Shown: piece by piece, positions 1 to 8,929 of the stretch
Position numbering within the stretch: position 1 is the stretch's first letter
Layout of the letters: every line of letters starts with the position of its first letter
Origin: an uncultured Pseudomonadales bacterium
Lineage (GTDB): Bacteria > Pseudomonadota > Gammaproteobacteria > Pseudomonadales > Azotimanducaceae
DNA: 64,000 nucleotides
Assembly: GCA_951813295.1 (NCBI GenBank)
Contig: CATOTI010000002.1
Span: 3,296,522 to 3,360,521 of the forward strand
Direction: 5' to 3'
The notes under the pieces: generated by a model
Told to the model about the DNA's origin: nothing
Database searches by the model: none
The model's input: only the letters and a program-made list of their open reading frames with translations
Made by a program: the position numbers and the translations under genes

Positions 1-529
1 CCGGGAAGCCTGTCGGATAGATGAGTCGTTCGGCGAGGAACGGAAATGGCTTGTCGAGCTTGAGTTCGAGCGTCGTCGCGTCGACCGCGCGCACGCCCAG
101 CGATTCGACGGGCGCGTTGCCGGCGTTCACCTCGACGGCGTTTTCGATCGGGTAGAGGAAAAAGGCGAGACTCGCCGCCGTTTTCGGGTCGAGAAGTCTT
201 CTGAGTGAATAGACGAAATCGTCGGCGCCGAGTGCGCGTCCATCGGACCAGCGGGCGTCGCGACGTAAATTGAATGTCCAGGTGAGCCCGTCTTCCGAGG
301 TCGTCCAGCTCTCTGCAACGCCCGGTACGATCCGTCCGCGTTCGTCGTGTGCCGTCAGGCCTTCAAAGAGATCGGTCAACACCGTTTCTTCGAGACGAAG
401 GTTGTAGCGATGTGGGTCGAGCGTGAGCGGCTCACCGCCGAGCGCGATCTTGATCTCGTCGGCGCTCGCCGCGTTGGCGACGAGTCCCAGCAGCAGGCTG
501 AGCGTGGCGAAAAGGCGTCGATGGCGCAT
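1..529 (-). CDS. Periplasmic oligopeptide-type solute-binding protein (SBP family 5), 3' end beyond window
   Basis: The reverse-strand frame opens with ATG at 527-529 and stays open to the window edge, giving 176 N-terminal residues. Residues 1-23 are a clear Sec signal peptide (basic MRHRR, a Leu-rich core, then ANAASA before DEIK), so the mature protein should be periplasmic. The mature start GGEPLTLDPHRYN and the later RRDARWSDG and DFVYSLRRLLDP are typical of OppA/DppA-like binding proteins, which deliver peptides or similar solutes to an ABC importer. The gene follows the PhyH gene on the same strand after 53 bases. No permease or ATPase gene is visible inside the window, and the ligand cannot be predicted. 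Confidence 0.85.
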   Translation of the reverse strand, partial: MRHRRLFATLSLLLGLVANAASADEIKIALGGEPLTLDPHRYNLRLEETVLTDLFEGLTAHDERGRIVPGVAESWTTSEDGLTWTFNLRRDARWSDGRALGADDFVYSLRRLLDPKTAASLAFFLYPIENAVEVNAGNAPVESLGVRAVDATTLELKLDKPFPFLAERLIYPTGFP

Positions 530-582
530 TTTAATTGCCTTGTGACCCGTCGGTTGGTGGTCGTCGCCCGTCGAGGCGCGTT

Positions 583-1635
583 CTAGTGATCAATCAACCC
601 GAGACGCCAATGGTTCCACATGGCGTCATCGGCGGCATCTTCGGGAACTGGCGCGTCGTTCTCAACGAGTCTCGTATCTTTGAACCACTCGTACTGTCCG
701 ACCGCGCGATGCGCGTCGTCGCTCAGGACGGGCTCGTTGCGTTGATAGTCGCCGAAGAGCGCCCAGCGAATATCGTCGCCACGGTGGATTCCGCCGGAGT
801 GCACGGTCCGTCCGTGCCAGAAGATGACTGAGCCCGCCGGCGCGACGAGTTCCCAGGGTTCGATTGTCTGCGCGATCTCGGTCAACGCCGTGCCGAATCC
901 GGTGCGTGGCGACCAGTTCGACTCCGTTTCATGGAACTTGAACGTCCGCCGATGGCTCCCGGGATAGACGGTGAAGCCGCCGTTGCGTGGCTTGACGTCG
1001 TCGAGGTATGCGCAGGTGTTGAGTTGCTGACAGACGCGGTCGGTGTGTGGTCCGAGTTCCCGTCCGTGTGCTTTGCCCGTTTTGTCGCTCGGAAAGAGTG
1101 CGTAGAGGCCGCGTGTTCGTTGGTTTTCGCGGAGATCGCCGAGCAACGCTGCGCCGATCGCACGAACCGACGTGTGGTTGGGGAGCAGATCGACGAAGAA
1201 GGTCTCCGCACCGACATCGTGAATCTTCACCGTCGCGCCGTGGTGCGCGATCGGCTGTCGACCTTCGAACGGACCTTCCGTCGGTGGATCCTGCATTTTC
1301 GCCCAGCGTGGATTGCGCCAGGTCGAACGATCAGCGCGATCGATTCGCCAGTCGCTCGACGGATCGGCCGGAACCCGGTCGGTGAGTTGCTGCCAGGCAC
1401 GATCCAGAGCCGCGTGGACGATGTTGTCTTCCAGGAGCGCTTCCTTGATGAGGAAGCCGTTGGTCTTGAAGAAGTCGACCTCTTGTTGATTGAGACCGGT
1501 TCGAGTCGTCGCGATCGGCGGCATCGAAAAAGGTATCGACAATCGTTGCCGCTCGCGTCGCTCCGCGGCCTCGCGCCTGCGCGCTTCGCGAAGCTCGAGC
1601 TCTTTGTTTGTCGTTTCGGGGGCGTTTTCAGCCAT
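583..1635 (-). CDS. Phytanoyl-CoA dioxygenase (PhyH) family Fe(II)/2-oxoglutarate oxygenase
   Basis: This is a 350-residue protein. The frame is open further upstream, but the ATG at 1635 (MAENAPETT) is the plausible start, because anything earlier runs into the divergent epimerase gene. The PhyH metal triad is visible: His197-x-Asp199 in GPHTDR and distal His279 in RTVHSGG, with Arg290 (DDIRWAL) as the likely 2-oxoglutarate anchor. Residues 10-32 are a highly charged Arg/Glu helix before the catalytic domain. Family members hydroxylate acyl-CoAs or small secondary metabolites; the substrate here is unknown. The gene probably forms a two-gene unit with the solute-binding protein downstream. 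A 239-codon open frame lies antisense to it and is taken to be a shadow. Confidence 0.85.
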   Translation of the reverse strand: MAENAPETTNKELELREARRREAAERRERQRLSIPFSMPPIATTRTGLNQQEVDFFKTNGFLIKEALLEDNIVHAALDRAWQQLTDRVPADPSSDWRIDRADRSTWRNPRWAKMQDPPTEGPFEGRQPIAHHGATVKIHDVGAETFFVDLLPNHTSVRAIGAALLGDLRENQRTRGLYALFPSDKTGKAHGRELGPHTDRVCQQLNTCAYLDDVKPRNGGFTVYPGSHRRTFKFHETESNWSPRTGFGTALTEIAQTIEPWELVAPAGSVIFWHGRTVHSGGIHRGDDIRWALFGDYQRNEPVLSDDAHRAVGQYEWFKDTRLVENDAPVPEDAADDAMWNHWRLGLIDH

Positions 1636-1717
1636 AGTTTTCGTGATTGATGCCCAACCTCGGTCGAGCTTAAACGATTGCCGCGCGATGGGCGCCGCGA
1701 GCGGGCACAATCGTGCC

Positions 1718-2770
1718 ATGGCGCAGAAACGACTGTTGTTGGTAGGTGGCCTCGGCCTGGTGGGCCGCGGGCTCCTCGACACGCTCGATCGTGATCCGAG
1801 CTGGGACGTGGTCGCGGTCTCGCGACGTTCGCCGGATTTCGAGTCTCGTGCCACGTTCGTTTCTGTCGATCTTGTCGATCGCGAGCGATGCGAGAAGGTC
1901 TTTGGCGAAGCCGGTCGTTTCACGCACATCGTCTACGCCGCGCTCTACGAACGGGAGAACCTGGTAGCGGGTTGGCGAGAGGACGAGCAGATCCGGACGA
2001 ACGTCGGGATGCTGACCAACGTCCTCGATTTTGTTACCCCGACCGAACACTTCTCGCTTTTGCAAGGCACGAAAGCGTACGGCGCACATCTCAGGCCGAT
2101 GACCAACCCGGGCAAAGAGCACCATCCTCGACCGCCAGGGCCGAACTTCTATTGGCCCCACGAAGATCTCGTTCGATCGCGTGCGGCGGACGCGGGGTTC
2201 GGCTTCACGATCTTTCGTCCGCAGATCATCTGTGGCGTGGCGCTCGGTAGCCCTATGAACATGACGGCCGCGATCGCGGCGCTCGCGGCGTTACAGCAGG
2301 CGCGCGGCCAACCCCTGCATTTCCCCGGCGGAGCGACATCGATCACTCAGGCCACCGACGCGGAGCTTCTCGGTAGGGCGATCCGATGGGCGAGCGAGAA
2401 CGAGTCGACCTGGGGTGAGACGTTCAACATCACCAATGGCGACGAACTCGTCTGGCGCTCGGTGTGGCCGTCGATCGCGGACGCGTTCGGTCTGAAGGTG
2501 GGCGATGACGAACCGGCTTCCCTCACCCAGTCCATGTCGGCACGTGCCGACGAGTGGGAAGCGATTCGAGAGCGTCATCATTTACGCTACTCGCTAGATG
2601 AACTCGTCGGCCAATCCTGGCAGTTTGCGGATGCCGTCTTCGCGGGTGGACCACCGACATTGTTGAGCACGATCAAAGCGCGCCAGTTCGGCTTCGCCGA
2701 CTGCATCGACACTGAAGAGATGTTCCGGCGCCAGTTCGATGCGCTCCGTCGTTTGAGGTGGATTCCGTGA
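1718..2770 (+). CDS. NAD(P)-dependent SDR/epimerase of the PRISE (progesterone 5-beta-reductase-like) type
   Basis: This is a 350-residue extended short-chain dehydrogenase starting at ATG 1718 (MAQKRLLLVGG). The N-terminal dinucleotide-binding motif reads LVGGLGLVGRGLL. The sequence LLQGTKAYGAHL followed by NFYWPHEDL resembles the PRISE subfamily, where the Tyr of NFYY/NFYW replaces the usual YxxxK catalytic Tyr and the enzyme reduces activated C=C bonds. That substrate class is family inference only. It is the first gene of a tight operon: its TGA overlaps the GTG of the glucokinase gene (GTGA at 2767-2770). An ATG 30 bases upstream is a possible but less likely start. Confidence 0.82.
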   Translation: MAQKRLLLVGGLGLVGRGLLDTLDRDPSWDVVAVSRRSPDFESRATFVSVDLVDRERCEKVFGEAGRFTHIVYAALYERENLVAGWREDEQIRTNVGMLTNVLDFVTPTEHFSLLQGTKAYGAHLRPMTNPGKEHHPRPPGPNFYWPHEDLVRSRAADAGFGFTIFRPQIICGVALGSPMNMTAAIAALAALQQARGQPLHFPGGATSITQATDAELLGRAIRWASENESTWGETFNITNGDELVWRSVWPSIADAFGLKVGDDEPASLTQSMSARADEWEAIRERHHLRYSLDELVGQSWQFADAVFAGGPPTLLSTIKARQFGFADCIDTEEMFRRQFDALRRLRWIP

Positions 2771-3738
2771 TCCTCGCCGGCGATGTCGGTGGTACGCATG
2801 CGCGGTTCGCACTCTATGAGGGTGACGTGCCGGTCGGCGACCCGGTCGTTCTCGAAACCAGCAAGTTCGACACGGACGTCGATGTCTTCAAGGCTGCGCT
2901 CGCTTGTTTCAATTCGCCGGCGCTGACGACCGGTTGCATCGCCGTGGCAGGTCCGGTCGTGGCTGGAGTGGCGATGCTCACCAATGTGAACCTCCGCTTC
3001 ACGCAAGCCAACTTCACGAAGTACGCGGAAAAGGGCATCACGCTCGTCAACGACATCATGGCCTTCGGCGGTGGGATCCTGAGTGCCAAGGGTCAGAACC
3101 GCGCCATCGGCGAACGATGCTTCGAGCCGTCGCAGCCTGTCGCCAACGCGACCGATACGGCAGCGCTCGTGGCGGCGGGCACTGGGCTCGGGGTAGGGCA
3201 TCTCATCGACGGTCGCCCGCGGCCGTCGGAAGGGGGCCATGTGCGATTCACACCGACCGATGCCTTCGAACGCGAGCTGGTGACGTTCACCGAAATGGAT
3301 GAGGCGGCATTTCCGAAAGGATTGGGACCCGTTTGCTGGGAACACTATCTGTCAGGTCGCGGTGTGAAGAATCTCTACCGCGCGGTGTGTCATGTCTGGG
3401 GTGTGCCGGCCGAATCCTTTTCCGCCGAAGACATCACGGCACGCGGCGTCGAGGTGATCGATCCGATCTGTCATACCACCGTCGAGACCTTCGCCGGCAT
3501 GCTCGCAACTGTCTGCGGGAGCATAGCCGTCACGACGTTTGCGACCGGGGGTGTCTACCTTGCCGGGAGCGTCGTCCGGGCGGTTCGGCCGATGCTCGAA
3601 GATCGTGTATTCCAGCGCCGCTTCGAGGATTCCGCTTGGGAAGCCGAATTTCTGAACGGCATTCCCGTCTATGTTGTTGAAGATGATCTGATCGGGCTCG
3701 ATGGAGCCGCTTTTATCGCGAGGAACCACCATGGCTGA
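2767..3738 (+). CDS. glk: Glucokinase (Glk family)
   Basis: This is a 323-residue sugar kinase of the hexokinase/actin fold that phosphorylates glucose to glucose 6-phosphate with ATP in the cytoplasm. The phosphate-1 loop is [14 protein letters not shown] near the N-terminus. [13 protein letters not shown] and the EGGHVRF motif (the equivalent of EGGH.DFAP in E. coli Glk) and [12 protein letters not shown] are all present. The start is taken as GTG 2767 because it overlaps the epimerase stop (GTGA) and has AGGTG six bases upstream; a GTG at 2758 would add three residues. Its 3' end overlaps the next gene by eight bases. It looks bacterial Glk rather than ROK: there is no ROK zinc motif. Confidence 0.88.
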   Translation: MILAGDVGGTHARFALYEGDVPVGDPVVLETSKFDTDVDVFKAALACFNSPALTTGCIAVAGPVVAGVAMLTNVNLRFTQANFTKYAEKGITLVNDIMAFGGGILSAKGQNRAIGERCFEPSQPVANATDTAALVAAGTGLGVGHLIDGRPRPSEGGHVRFTPTDAFERELVTFTEMDEAAFPKGLGPVCWEHYLSGRGVKNLYRAVCHVWGVPAESFSAEDITARGVEVIDPICHTTVETFAGMLATVCGSIAVTTFATGGVYLAGSVVRAVRPMLEDRVFQRRFEDSAWEAEFLNGIPVYVVEDDLIGLDGAAFIARNHHG

Positions 3739-4459
3739 CGAAATCGAGTACGAGATCCACGGCGAGAGCATGCAATTCGTCGAAGTGTTCCTCGATCACA
3801 ATGAAACGGTCATCGCCGAAGCCGGCGCGATGCTCTACATGACCGAGGACATCGAGTACGAAGCCCGCATGGGCGATGGTTCGCAGACCGGCGTGATGAG
3901 CACGATCCTCGGAGCGGCCAAGCGCGCCCTCGGCGGCGAGTCGATCTTCATGACCCATTTCACCAACGTCGGGCGTCAACAGGAGTCGGTCGCTTTTGCC
4001 GCCCCCTACCCAGGCCAGATCATGGCGGTTGATCTCGCCGAACACCGTGGCGAACTCATCTGCCAGAAACAGGCATTCCTTGCCGCCGCGCGGGGCACGG
4101 AGCTCTCGATCACGTTCAACCGGCGCCTCGGCGCAGGGTTCTTCGGCGGCGAAGGATTCATTCTCCAGCGTCTATCGGGTGACGGACTGGCGTTCATCCA
4201 CGCCGGGGGTACGGTGGTCGCGCGCGAACTCGAGAACGAGGAAATCCGCGTCGATACCGGCTGTATCGTCGCGTTCGAATCGTCGATCGACTACGACATT
4301 CAGATGTCGGGTGGCTTGAAGTCGATGCTCTTCGGCGGTGAAGGCCTTTTCCTCGCGACGTTGTCGGGCCGCGGTCGCGTCTGGCTGCAGAGCATGCCGT
4401 TCGCACGGCTCGCCGACCGCATCATCGAGAACTATCCGATGCGTACGGGGGAAAGCTAG
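3731..4459 (+). CDS. AIM24/TIGR00266-family protein
   Basis: This is a 242-residue protein starting at ATG 3731 inside the end of glk (ATGGCTGA overlap), with GAGGAA at 3718-3723 as ribosome-binding site. The N-terminal stretch [14 protein letters not shown], the AEAGAMLYM segment and several Gly-rich beta repeats ([33 protein letters not shown]) are characteristic of the AIM24 family, a beta-prism fold found widely in bacteria and in yeast mitochondria. No enzyme function is established for it. It lacks a signal peptide and membrane segments. It closes the epimerase-glucokinase operon and is followed by a hairpin at 4485-4514. Confidence 0.85.
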   Translation: MADEIEYEIHGESMQFVEVFLDHNETVIAEAGAMLYMTEDIEYEARMGDGSQTGVMSTILGAAKRALGGESIFMTHFTNVGRQQESVAFAAPYPGQIMAVDLAEHRGELICQKQAFLAAARGTELSITFNRRLGAGFFGGEGFILQRLSGDGLAFIHAGGTVVARELENEEIRVDTGCIVAFESSIDYDIQMSGGLKSMLFGGEGLFLATLSGRGRVWLQSMPFARLADRIIENYPMRTGES

Positions 4460-4484
4460 CAGGGCGACGCGTTGCGACGCGTGT

Positions 4485-4514
4485 GCAGTTTTCTTTCTGG
4501 CGCAAGAAAACTGC
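4485..4514. terminator. 11-bp inverted repeat after the glucokinase operon
   Basis: GCAGTTTTCTT (4485-4495) and AAGAAAACTGC (4504-4514) form a perfect 11-bp stem with an eight-base loop, 26 bases past the AIM24 stop. The stem arm carries T-rich or A-rich runs rather than a trailing U tract, so it is only a probable terminator; it could also be an operator for the downstream LLM gene. Confidence 0.4.
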
Positions 4515-4569
4515 CGCATCAGCGGTGTTCTCGGGCTCGCCGTCACGACTAGCTGACGCTGGGCGGATG

Positions 4570-4575
4570 TAGAAT
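4570..4575 (+). promoter_or_regulatory. Possible -10 box (TAGAAT) for the LLM gene
   Basis: TAGAAT matches the sigma-70 -10 consensus at five of six positions and lies 28 bases before the ATG at 4604. No convincing -35 hexamer is seen at the right distance, so this is weak. Confidence 0.25.
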
Positions 4576-4603
4576 CGCGGCTCGATTTCTCAAGGCGAAA
4601 ACC

Positions 4604-5647
4604 ATGAAAGTAAGTATTGGCGTGGGCGGTGCCGCGTCCGGCGGCGAGCGTGACTTCCACGAGCATGTGGATTTTGTTGTCGAGGCGGAAAAGCTCGGCG
4701 TCGACACGGTGTGGACGGCTGAAGCCTGGGGCCAGGATGCCATCGCACCGCTGGCCTTCATTGCTGCGCGGACGGAGCGGATCAAGCTCGGTACCGGGAT
4801 CATGCAGGTGAGTGCGCGCACGCCCAGTATGACCGCGATGACGGCGCTCACGATGGCGGCGATTTCGGATGACCGTTTCATCCTCGGTCTCGGTGCGAGC
4901 GGCCCGCAGGTCGTGGAAGGTCTCCAGGGACGGCCGTTCAAAGCGCCGCTGACGCGAATGCGGGAGACGGTCGAAATCGTGAAGCTCGCGTTTGCGGGCG
5001 AGAAGATCGCGTACGACGGCAAGTACCACCAACTACCTCTGCCGGGTGGAGAGGGCAAAGCCCTACGATTGTCACAACCGGGGAATCCTGACATTCCGAT
5101 TTACCTGGCCACCCTCGGCCCCAAGGCACTCGAGTACACGGGCGAAGCTGCCGATGGTTGGCTCGGTACGTCGTTCACGCCGGAGCATGCCAGCGCGCAT
5201 CTCGACTACATCGAAGCGGGTGCGAAGCGCGCGGGGCGGAGCCTCGCGGACGTCAACATCCAGGCGGGCGGGACAATTGGTTTCGGTGATCCGGCCGAAC
5301 TCGCGGCCCCTTTGAAACGCGGTCTTGCGTTCACGCTGGGAGCGATGGGCTCCGCCAAGACGAATTTCTACAACGATGCCTACAAGCGAGGCGGCTGGGA
5401 TGAGATCGCCCGTGAGTCGCAATCCCTCTGGGTATCCGGCAAACGCAACGAGGCAGTCGACATCATCCCGGACGAGATGATCCTGCAGTCGAACCTCCTC
5501 GGTGACGAAGGCATGGTGCGCGATCGTTTGCGAGCTTATCGGGATGCGGGTGTCGAAACCTGCCGGCTGAGCCCGATGGGCCGGTCGATGGACGAGCGGC
5601 TCGAAGTGCTGGGACGCGCGATCGATTTGATCAACGGCCTCGACTGA
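4604..5647 (+). CDS. LLM-class (luciferase-like) flavin/F420-dependent oxidoreductase
   Basis: This 347-residue protein starts at ATG 4604 (MKVSIGVGGAASGG). It has the TIM-barrel pattern of bacterial luciferase-like monooxygenases: the AEKLGVDTVWTAEAWGQDA segment near residues 28-46, IKLGTGIMQVSARTP as the second barrel strand and turn, and RFILGLGASGPQVVEGL. Many relatives use coenzyme F420, others FMN; the sequence alone does not decide. Substrate is unknown. It is followed after four bases by the oligopeptidase gene, so they may be co-transcribed, although a functional link is not obvious. It is one of three LLM enzymes in the window, an unusual load for a gammaproteobacterium. Confidence 0.85.
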   Translation: MKVSIGVGGAASGGERDFHEHVDFVVEAEKLGVDTVWTAEAWGQDAIAPLAFIAARTERIKLGTGIMQVSARTPSMTAMTALTMAAISDDRFILGLGASGPQVVEGLQGRPFKAPLTRMRETVEIVKLAFAGEKIAYDGKYHQLPLPGGEGKALRLSQPGNPDIPIYLATLGPKALEYTGEAADGWLGTSFTPEHASAHLDYIEAGAKRAGRSLADVNIQAGGTIGFGDPAELAAPLKRGLAFTLGAMGSAKTNFYNDAYKRGGWDEIARESQSLWVSGKRNEAVDIIPDEMILQSNLLGDEGMVRDRLRAYRDAGVETCRLSPMGRSMDERLEVLGRAIDLINGLD

Positions 5648-5651
5648 ACGG

Positions 5652-7661
5652 ATGACGAAAAACGAACTACCGCGCTTTCAATCGATCGATCCTGCCGCGA
5701 TCGAGCCCGCGATTCGCTCGTTGCTCGAGGACAGTCGGACGGAAGTTCGCGAGGTGCTGAAGCGGGTCGAAGCCGATGGCTCGAGTTGGGATCAACTAGC
5801 GGCCCATCTTGAAGACATCGACGATCGTCTGGAGAAAACCTGGGCGCCCATTTCACATCTGAATGCGGTTGTGAGTTCCGACGACTTGCGTGCGGCCCAT
5901 GATGCTTGCCTGCCGCTCCTCGCCGAGTACGCGACAGAGATGGGACAGTCGCGATCGCTCTTCGATGCCTATCGAGCCCTCGAAAGCGACGACGGCCTGG
6001 ATCGTGCCCAACAAAAAGTGGTCGCCAACGCACTCAGGGATTTCCGCCTGGCAGGTGTCGATCTCGATGACGCGCCGAAAGCGCGTTTTGCCGAGATCCG
6101 CCAACGTTTGTCGGTGCTCTCGAGCGAATTCAGCAATCGTGTGCTGGATGCGACCGATGCCTGGTGGCTCGCGGTATCGCGGGAAGAACTCGAGGGACTG
6201 CCCGAGGTGAATCTCGATCTCGCGAAAGCCGCCGCCGAATCGCGAGACGTCGACGGCTACGTCGTGACGCTCGAGATGCCGAGCTATTTCGGCGTGATGG
6301 ATCACTGCCGTAACCGGGCGCTCCGCGAAGATATTTACCGGGCGTATGTCGCGCGCGCATCCGAGGTCGGCCCGCACGCGGGGGAGTACGACAACACGCA
6401 AACGATGCGTGAGATCGTTTCACTGCGCCAGGAGATGGCGGCGCTGCTCGGCTTTGAGAACTACGCCGAGTTGTCGGTCGCGACCAAGATGGCGACGAGC
6501 GGAGCGGAGGTTCAGGCGTTTCTCGACGACCTGTTATCCCGCTGCTTGCCGGTTGCCCGACGCGACATCGCCGAGTTGCGCGAGGCGGCGGGCGATTTCG
6601 GTATCGACGAAGTGGAACCGTGGGATGTTCGGTTCCTCACCGAGCGTGTACGTGAAACGCGTTACGCCGTCAGTCAGGAAGCGCTCAGGCCCTATTTCCC
6701 GATCGACCGTGTAGCGACAGGTATGTTCGAGATCGTCAAACGCCTCTTCGACGTCGATGTCGTCGAGGCCGATGCGCCGGATACCTGGCATGAGGACGTT
6801 CGTTTCTATCGTGTCGAGCGGGACGGCGAAACGATCGCCCATTTCTATCTCGACGCGTTCGCGCGGACGGCGAAACGTAGTGGCGCCTGGATGGCGGATT
6901 GCCACGTCCGTCGGGAGTGGGGCAACGATCGTCAGCTTCCGGTCGCCTTCCTGACCTGCAACTTCGCCCCGGGCGTCGGCGATCGTCCGGCGCTCCTGAC
7001 CCATGATGAGGTCACGACGCTGTTTCACGAGTTCGGCCACGGGCTGCATCACATGCTGACGCAACAGAAGTATGCGGCGGTGTCCGGGATCAACGGCGTG
7101 GCGTGGGATGCGGTGGAACTGCCGAGTCAGTTTCTCGAAAACTGGTGTTGGCAGCGCGAGTCGATCCCGCTGATCTCGAGCCATTTCGAAACGGGTGAGG
7201 CGTTACCCGATGACATGCTCGACCGATTGCTCGAAGCGAAGAACTTCCAGTCCGGTTGGTTCATGGTCCGCCAGCTCGAGTTCGGCCTCTTCGATATGGC
7301 GGTTCACACCGACCCCGATCCAGCGAACATCGACTTCGCGACGATTCTCATGAGCGTCAAGGAGAAGACGAATCTCCTGAGCCCCATCGCGGAGGACCGT
7401 TTTCCCTGGAGCTTCGGGCATATTTTCGCCGGCGGCTACGCGGCGGGTTATTACAGCTATCTGTGGGCTGAGGTGCTTTCGGCCGATGCCTTCGGCGCAT
7501 TTGAAGAGACGGATGTTTTCGACGTGCCGACGGGACGTCGTTTTCTCAACGCGGTGTTGGAAGTAGGTGGGTCGGAAGAGCCGGTCGATTTCTTCCGTTC
7601 ATTCCGGGGCCGCGATGCCACGCCCGATGCGCTGCTGCGCCACACCGGGATCAGTGGCTAG
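5652..7661 (+). CDS. prlC: Oligopeptidase A (M3 zinc metallopeptidase)
   Basis: This 669-residue protein matches the E. coli PrlC family in length and N-terminus (LPRFQSIDPAAIEPAIRSLL). The zinc site is intact: His459-Glu460-x-x-His463 in TLFHEFGHGLHH, with Glu489 (WDAVELPSQ) as third ligand. The family degrades short peptides, including cleaved signal peptides, in the cytoplasm. It starts with ATG 5652, four bases after the LLM stop. Its stop codon TAG (7659-7661) shares the palindrome CTAG with the stop of the convergent GNAT gene. Confidence 0.93.
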   Translation: MTKNELPRFQSIDPAAIEPAIRSLLEDSRTEVREVLKRVEADGSSWDQLAAHLEDIDDRLEKTWAPISHLNAVVSSDDLRAAHDACLPLLAEYATEMGQSRSLFDAYRALESDDGLDRAQQKVVANALRDFRLAGVDLDDAPKARFAEIRQRLSVLSSEFSNRVLDATDAWWLAVSREELEGLPEVNLDLAKAAAESRDVDGYVVTLEMPSYFGVMDHCRNRALREDIYRAYVARASEVGPHAGEYDNTQTMREIVSLRQEMAALLGFENYAELSVATKMATSGAEVQAFLDDLLSRCLPVARRDIAELREAAGDFGIDEVEPWDVRFLTERVRETRYAVSQEALRPYFPIDRVATGMFEIVKRLFDVDVVEADAPDTWHEDVRFYRVERDGETIAHFYLDAFARTAKRSGAWMADCHVRREWGNDRQLPVAFLTCNFAPGVGDRPALLTHDEVTTLFHEFGHGLHHMLTQQKYAAVSGINGVAWDAVELPSQFLENWCWQRESIPLISSHFETGEALPDDMLDRLLEAKNFQSGWFMVRQLEFGLFDMAVHTDPDPANIDFATILMSVKEKTNLLSPIAEDRFPWSFGHIFAGGYAAGYYSYLWAEVLSADAFGAFEETDVFDVPTGRRFLNAVLEVGGSEEPVDFFRSFRGRDATPDALLRHTGISG

Positions 7662-8146
7662 CGAAGCGACGCGTCGAAACGCCACTCCATCATGAGGACG
7701 GTTTTGCCCTTCGCTTGCTGTTCGCCGACACCACGAAACCCGATGGTTTCGTGGAACGCCACTGATCGCGGGTTCGGTGGATCGATATTGACCTCACAGC
7801 AGATCCGCGGCGCTTGCGCCGTGGATTCGAGGTGCTCGTAAAGCAGGCGACCGATCCCGTGACGGCGGAATGCTTCGACCACGACGATGCGGTCGACGTA
7901 CCAGAAGCTGTCGAAGCGATCGACGAAGTAGCGGTAGTTCGGGCTTTCGTAACTCGACGTTTCGTCGAGGACCAGGACGAAGCCAGCGATCGTCCCGGCG
8001 TCGTCGACCGCGATCGGGAAACTCACCGACTCTTCGGTGAGCGCTCTGAGTTCTTCGATCGTCAGCGAGTTGACGTGGGGGAGGGCCGCTTCGTTGTGCT
8101 TGAGGATCGTGTCGAGGTCTTCGCTTCGGGCCTGCCGGATCTGCAC
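7658..8146 (-). CDS. GNAT family N-acetyltransferase
   Basis: This is a 162-residue protein with GTG start at 8146, overlapping the crotonase stop by one base (TAGTG). The acetyl-CoA-binding loop is visible as RRHGIGRLLYEHL after the beta4 strand YVDRIVVVEAF, followed by the C-terminal GFRGVGEQ signature of the GNAT fold. Substrate is unknown. It is the last gene of a reverse-strand set of alpha/beta hydrolase, crotonase and GNAT, whose tight spacing (4-base gap, then 1-base overlap) indicates one transcript. Confidence 0.85.
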   Translation of the reverse strand: MQIRQARSEDLDTILKHNEAALPHVNSLTIEELRALTEESVSFPIAVDDAGTIAGFVLVLDETSSYESPNYRYFVDRFDSFWYVDRIVVVEAFRRHGIGRLLYEHLESTAQAPRICCEVNIDPPNPRSVAFHETIGFRGVGEQQAKGKTVLMMEWRFDASLR

Positions 8147-8925
8147 TAGTCGGCGGAACCGGACTGGCGGCGACCGCGGTCCTGGATCCCCTGACGGCGT
8201 GCGCGGATACCTTCGGCCGAGACTGATGCTTTCGAATGGGCACGGTTGGCCGCGCGTTCGACGGCGAGACCCTCGGCGAGGTCCGTATGCCAGCCCTCGT
8301 CCATGATCCGCTTGATCTCCATACGGGTCCCGTAATCCGTCGAAAGGATGTCCTGTGCGAGGCGATTAGCCGTTGGCAGAAGATCGTCGGCGTCGACGAT
8401 CCGGTTCACGAGGCCCCAGTCGTACGCGCGCTCGGCGTCGAGATAATTGCCAGTTAGGGAAAGCTCTTTTGCGCGGGCGATCCCGATCAGGCGCGGCAGG
8501 CGTTGTGATAGCCCCCAGCCCGGCACGACACCGACGCGAGCGTGCGTGTCGGCGAATCGTGTATTGGGGGTCGCGAGCAGGATGTCGCACATCAGCGCCA
8601 GTTCGAATCCACCCGTGATCGCGTAGCCGTTGATGGCACCGATGATCGGCACCTTGATCGCGGCCATGGCGTTCGAGACGTTCAGTTCGGTGAGGGCGTC
8701 GGCGCCATCCTTTTCGCCGCCGAGCTCCTTCAGATCGAGGCCGGCGGTGAAAGCCCGTCCAGCGCCTGTCAGGATGACGACTTCGACGGATTCATCGACC
8801 GCGATGGCTTCGAGGACCCCGGATAGTTCGTTGCGCAGCTCACCCGACAGCGCGTTGAGCGCCTCGGGGCGGTTCAAGGTGACGGTCGCGACACCACCAT
8901 TGTCTTCACGCAGGACGACGTTCAT
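8146..8925 (-). CDS. Crotonase-fold enoyl-CoA hydratase/isomerase-like protein
   Basis: This 259-residue protein is read from ATG 8925 (MNVVLREDNGG), four bases after the upstream hydrolase stop; a TTG at 8940 is a weaker alternative. Crotonase landmarks are present: AFTAGLDLKEL around the first oxyanion-hole strand, GAINGYAITGGFELAL as the second, and VGVVPGWGLSQRLPR. Against rat mitochondrial hydratase, the first catalytic Glu (position 144, in QPEILLG) corresponds to His in DTHARVG, while the second (position 164) is kept as Glu in AKELSLTG. One missing Glu makes true hydration less certain; isomerase, or another CoA chemistry, is possible. FADTHARVG-type crotonases are, as I recall, common in actinobacteria. 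Confidence 0.85.
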   Translation of the reverse strand: MNVVLREDNGGVATVTLNRPEALNALSGELRNELSGVLEAIAVDESVEVVILTGAGRAFTAGLDLKELGGEKDGADALTELNVSNAMAAIKVPIIGAINGYAITGGFELALMCDILLATPNTRFADTHARVGVVPGWGLSQRLPRLIGIARAKELSLTGNYLDAERAYDWGLVNRIVDADDLLPTANRLAQDILSTDYGTRMEIKRIMDEGWHTDLAEGLAVERAANRAHSKASVSAEGIRARRQGIQDRGRRQSGSAD

Positions 8926-8929
8926 GACG

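Noticed and set aside
931-1650. A 239-codon forward frame antisense to the PhyH gene
   Set aside because: No recognisable motifs; it mirrors a gene with intact active-site residues, and long antisense frames are common at this G+C.
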